A DNA stretch of 64,000 bases from Devosia sp. (lineage in GTDB: Bacteria; Pseudomonadota; Alphaproteobacteria; Rhizobiales; Devosiaceae), in the NCBI GenBank assembly GCA_016713105.1, contig JADJPS010000005.1:1-64000 (forward strand). The letters are read 5' to 3'. Of the stretch, positions 10,948 through 18,149 are shown piece after piece. Under the pieces are notes generated by a model. The model was not told where the DNA came from. It worked only from the letters and a program-made list of their open reading frames with translations, and did no database searches. The position numbers were made by a program, and so were the translations under genes. How positions within the stretch are numbered: position 1 is the stretch's first letter; the number at the start of each line of letters is the position of its first letter.

Positions 10948-11996
10948 ATGGGCATCAGGGTTGCGGTAGGGCAGTTTCACGAACTGACCGAGGAGAGGCT
11001 GCGCTTCGCCGCGCAGATCGGCGTTACCGGGTTGCAGATGAACAACCCCACGCTCCCCGGCGACACCCGCTGGGAGCAGCAGGACGTGCGCGCGCTGGTC
11101 GAAAAGGTCGAGGCCGCGGGCCTCAGGTTCGAGGCGATCGAGAACGTCCCGACCCATTTCTACCACAAGGCGATGATGGGGCTCGAGGGCCGCGACGAGC
11201 AGATCGAGAACTACCAGGCGACCATCCGCGCCGTGGCGCGGGCCGGCGTCCCGGTGCTGGGCCTGCACTTCATGCCGAACTCGGTCTGGACCACCGATCG
11301 CAACGGCACCACCCGCGGCGGGGCCACGGCCCGCCAGTTCGACATGGCGGTGGTCGAGGCCAATATCGACAATCTCGAACTGCTGCGCTCGTTCATGCCG
11401 ACGACGCTGGGCCGCGCCTCCTCGATGCCGCTGTTCGGCAAGGATGGCCCGGTGATCACCGAGGACCAGATGTGGTCCAACTACACCTATTTCATGAAGG
11501 CCGTGCTGCCGGTCGCCGAGGAGGAGGGACTGAAGCTCGCGCTGCATCCCGACGATCCGCCGGTGCCGATGCTGGGCGGCGTGGCGCGGCTGTTCTACAA
11601 GCCCGACAACTTCAAGAAGGCCTATGACCTCGTCGGCCGCTCCGAGGCGTGGAGCCTCGACCTCTGCCTCGGCTGCTGCTCGAAATGACCGGCGGCCGGA
11701 AGAACGTCACCGAGATGATCGAGTATTTCGCGCCGAGGGCCGCATCTCCCTACATCCATTTCCGTGACGTGAAGGGCACCGTGCCCGATTTCACCGAGTG
11801 CTTCATCGGCGACGGCAACTTCGATCCGGCCGAGGTCATCGCGCTCCTGGCCAGGACCGGCTTCGACGGTTTCCTGCTCGACGACCACGTGCCCAAGCTG
11901 GACGGCGACAGCGACTGGAACCACCGCGGCCGTTCGCACGCCATCGGCTACATGCAGGGCCTGATCCGCATGTACGAGTTCATGTCGAAGGCCTGA
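10948..11996 (+). pseudogene. uxuA: Mannonate dehydratase, one frameshift
   Basis: Converts D-mannonate to 2-keto-3-deoxy-D-gluconate in hexuronate breakdown. The first 240 residues (from MGIRVAVGQF; GVTGLQMNNPTLPG, FEAIENVPTHFYHKAMMG, LALHPDDPPVPMLGGVARLF) match the UxuA TIM-barrel family, including the metal-site region. A single missing G near 11685 (expected CSEM) truncates that frame at 11688; the other frame continues with KNVTEMIEYFAPRAASPYIHFRDVKGTVPDFTE, IGDGNFDP and GFDGFLLDDHVPKLDGD to the stop at 11996. Combined length of about 349 residues is normal. It is the last gene of the sugar ABC operon and the best evidence that the cluster handles hexuronates. Confidence 0.85.
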
Positions 11997-12102
11997 CCGG
12001 CCTTTCCGCTCGCCTCGCGGGGACCGGCGCGCTATATGCCGCCGGTCCCTTTGCCTTCGGTGCGCCTTTTTGATCGCGAGCGAGCCTCACCATATCGAGC
12101 CG

Positions 12103-13100
12103 ATGACGACGCCCCTGGCCGACGCCCGGCGCTTCTCCGTGGCCCCATGATGGATTGGACGGATCGGCACTGCCGCTATCTGCACCGGCTGCTGACGCGG
12201 CGCGCGCTGCTGTTCACCGAGATGGTGACGAGCGCTGCCGTCGTGCATGGCGACCGGGAGCGGCTGCTCGGTTTCGATTGCGTCGAGCATCCCGTGGCGC
12301 TGCAGCTTGGGGGCTCCGATCCGGACGAACTCGCCGCGGCGACGCGGATCGGTGCCGGCTTCGGCTATGACGAGATCAACCTCAATGTCGGCTGTCCGTC
12401 CGACCGGGTGCAGTCGGGTCGCTTCGGCGCCTGCCTGATGGCCGAACCGGAACTGGTGGCCGAGTGCGTGCGCGCCATGCGCGGGGCCACCGACCTGCCG
12501 GTGACGGTCAAGTGCCGCATCGGCATCGACGACCAGGACACCGAGGAGAGCCTCGATCGCTTCGCCGATGCCATGGCCGCCGCCGGTGTCGCGGCGCTCT
12601 ACGTGCATGCCCGCAAGGCCTGGCTCAAGGGCCTGAGCCCGAAAGAGAACCGGACCATTCCGCCCCTCGACTATCCACGCGTCCATCGCCTTGCCGCCCG
12701 GCTGCAACCGCTGCCAGTCTGCCTCAACGGCGGCATCGAGGGGATAAGTGCCGCCGAGGCGCACCTGCCGTACGTGTCGGGCGTCATGCTGGGGCGCGCC
12801 GCCTATCACGATCCGATGCTGCTCGCCCAGGTCGACGAGCGAGTCTTCGGCGAGCCGGCGACGGCCCTGGACCTGCGCGGCATCGTGGCGGCGCTGTCGG
12901 ACTATGCCGAGCGCGAGATCGGGCGGGGCGCCCGGCTCAACAACGTCACCCGCCACATGCTCGGTCTCGCCAACGGGCGGCCGGGGGCCCGGACCTTCCG
13001 GCAGGTTCTCAGCGTCGACGCGGCTCGGCGCGGCGCCGGTCCAGAGGTGCTGTGGCGGGCACTCGAGGCGATCGAGCAGCACGAGACCGCAGCGGCCTGA
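12103..13100 (+). CDS. dusA: tRNA dihydrouridine(20/20a) synthase DusA
   Basis: FMN-dependent reductase making dihydrouridine in the tRNA D-loop. The family opening FSVAPMMDWTD is split: MTTPLADARRFSVAP is encoded from ATG 12103, while MMDWTDRHCRYLHRLLTRRA continues in the neighbouring frame. One C is missing from the C-run at 12143-12147. Downstream the gene is intact and has the substrate and catalytic loop NVGCPSDRVQSGRFGACLM (catalytic Cys about residue 98), a KCRIGIDD segment, the HARKAWLKGLSP motif characteristic of DusA, and a flavin-binding GGI. The total of about 332 residues is usual. It is followed by an intergenic palindromic repeat. Confidence 0.88.
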
Positions 13101-13114
13101 ACGGTGCGCGTGGC

Positions 13115-13220
13115 GCCCCTCACCCCGGCCCTCTCCCCGAAGGGGCGAGGGGGCGATGGGGGCACCGGCCGTGCCAATCCCCTCTCCCCATTGGGGAGAG
13201 GGTCAGGGTGAGGGGCAGCC
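13115..13220. repeat. Palindromic intergenic repeat element (copy A)
   Basis: The left arm starts CCCCTCACCCCGGCCCTC and contains CTCCCCGAAGGGGCGAG; the right arm ends GGAGAGGGTCAGGGTGAGGGG. The arms are imperfect inverted copies of each other, and each also contains its own small hairpin (CTCCCCATTGGGGAG). This is the bipartite architecture of the other elements at 32.8, 38.8-39.1, 60.0, 60.5 and 62.7 kb. It lies between convergent dusA and the deaminase gene, so it could also end transcripts. Confidence 0.8.
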
Positions 13221-13262
13221 AGGCACTCCGGGTGAAGGGCGCCAAGCGCTCCACCGCCGATG

Positions 13263-13763
13263 TCAGTGCTTGCTCTCCCAGAAATCCGCCTGCAATTGCG
13301 CCGCCTCTTCGGCCAGCAGCGGCCCGATGATTTCCGTCGGCCGCTGGCCGGCTTCGAACACGATGTGGCAGGGCAGGTCGAGCGTCGGGTTCTCCTCGTG
13401 CGCGCCGGTCTGGGCCTTGAGGTCGCGCTCGGTCTGGCCGAACACCACCCGGCCGATGCCGGCCCAGTAGATGGCACCCGAGCACATGGCGCAGGGCTCG
13501 GCCGAGGTGTAGAGCGTGCAGTCCTTCAGTTGCGCGAGGCTGAGGTTCTTTGCCGCCCACGAGGCCAGCAGCTTTTCGGCATGCGCGGTGCGGTCGCCGC
13601 CCTCCGAGCTGTAGCCGTTCCCCTGCTCGCGCAGCACCCTGCCATTGCCATCGGCAAGCACCGAGCCGAACGGGTGATCGCCATGTTCGCGCGACCGCTT
13701 CGCCACCGCGAAGGACTGGCGCAGCAGGGCTTCGTCATAGGGGCGCAGCTTGGGCATCGGCAT
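13263..13763 (-). CDS. Nucleoside deaminase (CMP/dCMP deaminase superfamily, guanine deaminase-like)
   Basis: Cytoplasmic zinc hydrolase that deaminates a base or nucleoside. The zinc and proton-shuttle motif HAE is at residues 61-63 and the zinc cysteines PCAMC at 90-94. HPFGSVLAD and QGNGYSSEGGDRTAH are typical of the guanine/nucleoside deaminase branch rather than of TadA. Length is 166 residues from ATG 13763; a start at 13757 is possible. It is convergent with dusA across a palindromic repeat. The exact substrate cannot be read from the sequence. Confidence 0.75.
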   Translation of the reverse strand: MPMPKLRPYDEALLRQSFAVAKRSREHGDHPFGSVLADGNGRVLREQGNGYSSEGGDRTAHAEKLLASWAAKNLSLAQLKDCTLYTSAEPCAMCSGAIYWAGIGRVVFGQTERDLKAQTGAHEENPTLDLPCHIVFEAGQRPTEIIGPLLAEEAAQLQADFWESKH

Positions 13764-13800
13764 CTCCGGTTCACTCGCCGGCATTATGCACCAGACCCGC

Positions 13801-14487
13801 TCAGTCGACCAGTTCGAGCGCGTTGCCGCTGACCGCATAGCGGCTGAGCGTGCCGAGGAAGGTCATGCCCAGCAGGCTGGTGTCGAGCGCCCCCTCCTCG
13901 GCGACGAAGGCGCGGACATTGCGGCGCACGATGCCGCCGACCTCGATCCGGCCCAAGGTGACGCTCGCCGCCCGGCCGGTGCCGTTGGCGGTCGAGACCC
14001 TGACCGTATAGGCGAGCGAGCCGGTGTCGATGCCGGCGCGCCGGGCATCGGCCTGGGTGAGGACGACGGCGCTGGCGCCGGTGTCGAAGATCGTCCGGAC
14101 CTCGCTGCCGTTGATCGCCGCGTTGATCTGGAAATGCCCGTCGCGGCCGCCGCGAAAGCTCACCGATCCGCCCTGCGGGTCGACCGATGCAACCCCCGGC
14201 ACCAGTTCGCCGTAGACGCGCGAGGCTACCAGCGACAGGTCGTCGCGATAGGCATAGCCGACGAGCGCCACCCCGAAGATGCCGATCCACAGCACCAGAT
14301 TGCCCATCAGTTCGGAGAACCGGTGGCGGCGCGCGAACAGGCCGGCGGCCAGTACCACGAGGATGACGAGCAGCGGAACAGCCGCGCCGGCCTGCTCCTG
14401 GCTCAGCCCGACGAGCGAGCCCGCATCGGCGCTGATCAGCAGCGCGATCCCGACGGCGATGGCAATGGCAACTCCGATGAACAGCAT
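13801..14487 (-). CDS. TIGR02281-type clan AA retropepsin-like aspartic protease, membrane-anchored
   Basis: Probable inner-membrane protease with a periplasmic retropepsin-like domain. Three N-terminal hydrophobic stretches (about residues 1-20, 35-52, 63-80) are followed by a beta-rich domain with the catalytic motif FDTGASAVVLT, Asp at about 135. The C-terminal half contains the flap-like and LLGMTFLGTLSRY segments seen in this family. Length 228 residues from ATG 14487. It runs the same way as cobS, about 95 bp downstream of it, but no functional link to cobalamin is known. The substrate is unknown. Confidence 0.78.
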   Translation of the reverse strand: MLFIGVAIAIAVGIALLISADAGSLVGLSQEQAGAAVPLLVILVVLAAGLFARRHRFSELMGNLVLWIGIFGVALVGYAYRDDLSLVASRVYGELVPGVASVDPQGGSVSFRGGRDGHFQINAAINGSEVRTIFDTGASAVVLTQADARRAGIDTGSLAYTVRVSTANGTGRAASVTLGRIEVGGIVRRNVRAFVAEEGALDTSLLGMTFLGTLSRYAVSGNALELVD

Positions 14488-14582
14488 GGGCGCCTTTCCG
14501 CGACCGAGAAGCACCAGGACGATAATGGGGCTCCGGCGGGCGAATACAAGGGAGGCCGCCAATGAACTTGCCGCAAGGTGCC

Positions 14583-15419
14583 TCAGGCGAACAGCAGCAG
14601 GATGGTCAGCACCGCGACCTCGATCAGGGCATGCAGCGCCCCGATCAGGTCGCCGGTCTGTCCCCCGATCAGCCGGCGGCATGCCGTGCTCCAGGCCAGC
14701 GCCACCCCGGCTGCCGCGAGGAGCGCGAGGACGACGGCGACGATGCTGGTGAACGGCGCCGCGAGCACCAGGCAGCACAGCGTCGCAAAGCCGGCGCCGA
14801 TCCAGAACGCCTGCCGGGGCACCCGGCCGACCGCCGCCGAGGCACCACCCTCGCGGGCATTGGGCAGCTCGAGGCTGAGCCAGAGCGAACCGGCGCGCGC
14901 CACCACCGTCGCCGCGAGCCAGACGCCGCCGGCAGCGAGCGGGTTGACGGCAAGCAGGGCGCCGAGCGCCGTGATCCGGAACATGAGGTAGAGCCCGAGC
15001 GCCGCGACGCCGTAGGTGCCGTGCCGGCTGTCCTTCATGATTTCCAGGCGACGCTCGATCGTCGCCCCGCCGATCAGGCCGTCGGCGGCATCGGCGAGCG
15101 CATCGTCCGGCATGGCGCCGGTCGCCGCGAGCATCAGCATCACCCCAAGCGTCGCCGCGAAATAGGCCGGCAGCCCCGCCCAGGCGCCGAGCAGCATGAG
15201 CAGCGCCGGCCCGAACCCGATCACCACGCTGGTGAACGCCAGCCCGATCGCGATGCGGCCGAGATCCGGCGCCTCGAACGGCCGGTCGCCGGTGGGGAGC
15301 CGCGAGAAGAAGCGCAGCCCCATCACCAGATCGTCGGTAAGGCGGGGCTCGCGCTGCGGTGGCGGCGTGCCGTTGTCCTGGCGCGGACGGGGAGGGGGCG
15401 GGACGTCGCTCAATTGCAA
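14583..15419 (-). CDS. cobS: Adenosylcobinamide-GDP ribazoletransferase
   Basis: Inner-membrane enzyme joining adenosylcobinamide-GDP to alpha-ribazole, the last assembly step of the cobalamin nucleotide loop. LRFFSRLPTGDRPFE at the N-terminus, ATGAMPDDALADAADGL (the metal-binding DD..DGL-like motif), MKDSRHGTYGVAALGL and several hydrophobic helices identify CobS. Length 278 residues from a TTG start at 15419; a shorter start inside the proline-rich lead is possible. It is divergent from cobT with about 60 bp between them, so both nucleotide-loop enzymes share a promoter region. I saw no cobalamin riboswitch there. Confidence 0.88.
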   Translation of the reverse strand: MQLSDVPPPPRPRQDNGTPPPQREPRLTDDLVMGLRFFSRLPTGDRPFEAPDLGRIAIGLAFTSVVIGFGPALLMLLGAWAGLPAYFAATLGVMLMLAATGAMPDDALADAADGLIGGATIERRLEIMKDSRHGTYGVAALGLYLMFRITALGALLAVNPLAAGGVWLAATVVARAGSLWLSLELPNAREGGASAAVGRVPRQAFWIGAGFATLCCLVLAAPFTSIVAVVLALLAAAGVALAWSTACRRLIGGQTGDLIGALHALIEVAVLTILLLFA

Positions 15420-15481
15420 ATGCTCGCCGATTGGTCCAGAAGCGTGCCTCCCTTAGCACCGCCACTCCGGAGTCGCCACGC

Positions 15482-16498
15482 ATGGCGTCCGCCTTTGCCG
15501 ACATCATCGACCTGCTGCACATGGTCCCGCCGGGTGACGAGGCCGCGGTGGCCGCCGTCCGCGAACGCGACCGGCAGCTGACCAAGCCGCCCGGTTCTCT
15601 GGGCGTGCTCGAGGGCCTCGTCGAGTTCCTTGCCCGCTGGCAGGGGAAGCCCAGCCCGACGCTCGACAATCCGATGGTGGCGATCTTTGCCGGCAACCAT
15701 GGCGTCACCGACCAGGGCGTCTCGGCCTTTCCGCGCGAGGTGACGGCGCAGATGGTCGCCAATTTCACCGCTGGCGGCGCCGCCATCAGCCAGATCTGCG
15801 CACTGCACGAGATCAACCTGCGGGTCTTCGAACTGGCGCTGGACCTGCCCACCGGCGACATCACGCGCGAGCCGGCGATGGACGACCGCATGTGCGCCGC
15901 CACCATCGCCTACGGCATGGAGGCGATCGCCGGCAAGCCCGACCTCATCGCCATCGGCGAGATGGGGATCGGCAACACCACCGTCGCCGCCGCGCTGTTC
16001 GCCGCGCTCTATGGGGGCAGCGGCGCCGACTGGGTCGGTCGCGGCACCGGGGTGGACGATGCCGGCCTCAAGCGCAAGGCCGATGCCGTCGACCGGGCGC
16101 TGGCGCTGCACCGCGAGGCGCTCGGCGAACCGCTCGCCGTCCTGGCCCGGCTGGGTGGCCGCGAGATCGCCGCCATGCTCGGCGCCATCATCGCCACGCG
16201 CCAGCAGAAGGTGCCGGTGATCGTCGACGGCTTCGTCGCCACCGCCGCTGCCGCCATCGCCCATGCGGTGAACCCCGATGCCATCGCCCACTGCATGTTC
16301 GGCCACGTCTCGGCCGAGACAGCGCACGCGAAGGCGCTCGCGGCGATGGGCGTGACCCCGCTCCTCGACCTCGGCATGCGGCTCGGGGAAGGAAGCGGCG
16401 CGGCACTCGCCGCCGTGCTGGCCAAGACCGCACTGCACTTGCACAAGAACATGGCGACGTTCTCGAGCGCCGGGGTCTCCGGCAAAGACCAGCCGTGA
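15482..16498 (+). CDS. cobT: Nicotinate-nucleotide--dimethylbenzimidazole phosphoribosyltransferase
   Basis: Makes alpha-ribazole-5'-phosphate from dimethylbenzimidazole and nicotinate mononucleotide for cobalamin assembly. Family features are RDRQLTKPPGSLGVLE at residues about 30-45, FAGNHGVTDQGVSAFP, GEMGIGNTTVAAAL, and GFVATAAAAIA. The catalytic Glu region LRLGEGSGAALA is near residue 300. Length 338 residues is standard. The start is ATG 15482 just after the short divergent region with cobS. Confidence 0.93.
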   Translation: MASAFADIIDLLHMVPPGDEAAVAAVRERDRQLTKPPGSLGVLEGLVEFLARWQGKPSPTLDNPMVAIFAGNHGVTDQGVSAFPREVTAQMVANFTAGGAAISQICALHEINLRVFELALDLPTGDITREPAMDDRMCAATIAYGMEAIAGKPDLIAIGEMGIGNTTVAAALFAALYGGSGADWVGRGTGVDDAGLKRKADAVDRALALHREALGEPLAVLARLGGREIAAMLGAIIATRQQKVPVIVDGFVATAAAAIAHAVNPDAIAHCMFGHVSAETAHAKALAAMGVTPLLDLGMRLGEGSGAALAAVLAKTALHLHKNMATFSSAGVSGKDQP

Positions 16499-17062
16499 CG
16501 CAGCCTCCGGCCCCCGGCGGCCATCGGCCCCGGGCGATGTCAAAGAGCGCTGCCCGTTTCTCGGGGCAGTGGGACGGGACCGGCGCGGTTGGGCCACGCG
16601 GGTAGTCCGCAATTTATGAACGGCCGTCGCCGCGCCGGTCCTTCCGGGGTCTGAGTTGAACCGCGGTCCATGAGGGAGCGTGTGCGGCTGGTGCGCTCCA
16701 CGTCCTGTTGCCAGGCCGGGACCCGACCAGTCGACCGGTTGCCCATGGCTTCGGCCCGCCACCGGACGGCTCCGGCGACCCCCGAAGCTCCCGGCCAGCC
16801 GTCCGTACGCGACCGCGCCCGTGCCGGGAACCGAAGCAGTATCGCACAGCCCGGGAAGGTGGGGACAACTCGGGGACGCGTGGCGGAAGTCCGGTGAGGG
16901 ATCAATGGGTTGCGGGGGCACGCTGAGGCCGGGGAGGCTGTGGCACACCCCCTCCCGGCCTCCCCCGTCGAGGGGGAGGTGAAGGGGAGGTGAGGGGGGC
17001 GGCCGGCGGACGCTGCCCCGACCCGAACCCTCGGCCTCCCCTTGCATGACGCCCATCGCTGG
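16499..17062. other. 564-bp non-coding stretch with a large palindrome and a repeat element
   Basis: No convincing gene was found on either strand. A long inverted repeat (GGGACCGGCGCGG near 16573 pairing with CCGCGCCGGTCC near 16642) encloses a 40-bp loop and could form a strong hairpin after cobT; it lacks a T-run, so it is not a classic terminator. The middle part is GC-rich with several smaller pairable segments. The right end (16930-16995) carries a repeat element listed separately. I tested cobalamin riboswitch, RNase P and SRP RNA motifs by eye and found none. Confidence 0.45.
16940..16998. repeat. Palindromic repeat element (copy B, partial)
   Basis: Contains CACACCCCCTCCCGGCCTCC followed by CCCGTCGAGGGGGAGGTG, nearly identical to the left arm of the element at 32.76 kb. 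A second GGGGAGGTGAGGGGGGC tail follows directly, so the right arm seems shortened. Confidence 0.65.
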
Positions 17063-17085
17063 TATACTGAACCACATGGTTCAGT
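17063..17085 (+). promoter_or_regulatory. arsR promoter and operator overlapping the start codon
   Basis: A perfect 9-bp inverted repeat, ACTGAACCA-CA-TGGTTCAGT, covers 17066-17085 and contains the arsR start ATG (17076-17078). A -10-like TATACT is at 17063-17068 and TTGCAT is at 17042-17047 (15-bp spacing). Transcription from this -10 would begin at or next to the ATG, implying a leaderless mRNA, and a repressor bound to the palindrome would block it. The dyad is seen directly; autoregulation is inferred. Confidence 0.65.
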
Positions 17086-17441
17086 TTGATTCCACCCAGT
17101 TCGATACCTCGTTCTCCGCGCTGTCCGACGCTACGCGTCGTGGCGTGCTGGAGCACCTGGTGCGCGGCGATGCATCGATCACCGAGCTCGCCGATCGGTT
17201 CCACATGACCCTGACCGGCATGAAGAAGCATGTCGGCGTCCTCGAGCAGGCAGGCCTCGTGACCACCAGGAAACTGGGCCGGGTCCGCACCTGCCGGCTC
17301 GGGTGGAGCGGCCTCGAGGAGGAGGCGGCCTGGATTGAAGGGTACCGCCGACTCTGGGCGGCACGCTTCGATCAACTGGACCGGGTTGTCGAACAGCTAA
17401 AACAGAAGGAGAAGACCGATGGACGCCAGACAGGGCAGTGA
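17076..17441 (+). CDS. ArsR-family winged-helix transcriptional regulator
   Basis: Small DNA-binding repressor paired with an SRPBCC gene. The helix-turn-helix region is SDATRRGVLEHLVRGDASIT and MTLTGMKKHVGVLEQAGLV; the latter is the recognition helix style of the ArsR branch linked to AHSA1 proteins. No metal-binding cysteine motif is seen (the only Cys is in VRTCRLG), so it is unlikely to be a metal sensor. Length 121 residues. Its 3' end overlaps the next gene by 23 bp. The operator palindrome covers its own start codon, pointing to autorepression of the pair. Confidence 0.85.
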   Translation: MVQFDSTQFDTSFSALSDATRRGVLEHLVRGDASITELADRFHMTLTGMKKHVGVLEQAGLVTTRKLGRVRTCRLGWSGLEEEAAWIEGYRRLWAARFDQLDRVVEQLKQKEKTDGRQTGQ

Positions 17442-17943
17442 GACCACCGAGATGGGCAAGAACACGACGGTGGAGCGGCAGTCCGACCGCGAACTCGTCG
17501 TTACCAGATCATTCGACGGTCCGGCGCGTCTCGTATTCGAGGCGTGGACGAGGCCGGAACTGCTCATGCGCTGGTGGGCGCCCAAGTCGTTCGGCATCAC
17601 CTTCCTGTCCTGCGAGGCCGACGTGCGCACCGGCGGCACCTATCGGTTCGTGTTCGCGCATCCCCAGACGGACCAGCCCATGGCCTTCTTCGGACGCTAT
17701 CTGGAGGTCGAACCGAACCGCCGGCTGGTCTGGACCAACGAAGAGAGCGAGCAGGGGTCGGTGACGACGGTGACCTTCGAGGAGACGGACGGCCGCACGC
17801 TGTTGATCCTGCGCGACCTCTACCCTTCGAAGGAGGCGCTCGACGAAGCCATGGCCTCGGGCAGCATAGGCGCCTTCCCCGAGCAGTTCGACGCGCTCGA
17901 CGAACTCCTCCCGTCGCTGGGCGGGGCCGTCGCCACCGGCTGA
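17419..17943 (+). CDS. SRPBCC (AHSA1-like) family protein
   Basis: Helix-grip fold protein of unknown ligand. Typical AHSA1 features are FDGPARLVFEAWTRPELLMR, WWAPKSFG, and a GGTYRFVF segment. Length is 174 residues from ATG 17419, which has GGAGAAG upstream; a start at 17452 would remove 11 residues. Translationally coupled to the arsR gene. Such ArsR-SRPBCC pairs are frequent in proteobacteria, but no general function is established. Confidence 0.85.
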   Translation: MDARQGSETTEMGKNTTVERQSDRELVVTRSFDGPARLVFEAWTRPELLMRWWAPKSFGITFLSCEADVRTGGTYRFVFAHPQTDQPMAFFGRYLEVEPNRRLVWTNEESEQGSVTTVTFEETDGRTLLILRDLYPSKEALDEAMASGSIGAFPEQFDALDELLPSLGGAVATG

Positions 17944-17986
17944 GGCGGGAGGCTATGGGTCGGGGCACCATTGTCCACCCCACCGC

Positions 17987-18099
17987 TGTCACCCCGGCGC
18001 AGGCCGGATGTTCCGTGAACTCGCGGGGCCCAGCCTGAGGAGGACCCCAATCACCGGGCGGGCGCAAGGTGCTGGGTCCCGGCCTTCGCCGGGATGACA
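17987..18099. repeat. Palindromic repeat element of the CCCGGCxxxGGCCGGG type
   Basis: The right arm CTGGGTCCCGGCCTTCGCC continues GGGATGACA, and its reverse complement matches the left arm TGTCACCCCGGCGCAGGCCGG with mismatches. The arms are separated by about 60 bp. This short element is of a type scattered through many Hyphomicrobiales genomes and differs from the CT-rich elements elsewhere in the window. Confidence 0.6.
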
Positions 18100-18149
18100 T
18101 CGAGGCTGCGGTACTGAGAGGGCCGGACCCCAACCTCGGGCCCCCGACC

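Noticed and set aside
16600..16920. Possible cobalamin riboswitch, RNase P or SRP RNA near cobT
   Set aside because: The minus strand has a CCCCCGCAAC string, but the surrounding conserved boxes of the cobalamin riboswitch are absent and it would point away from cobT. Conserved RNase P and SRP cores were not found.
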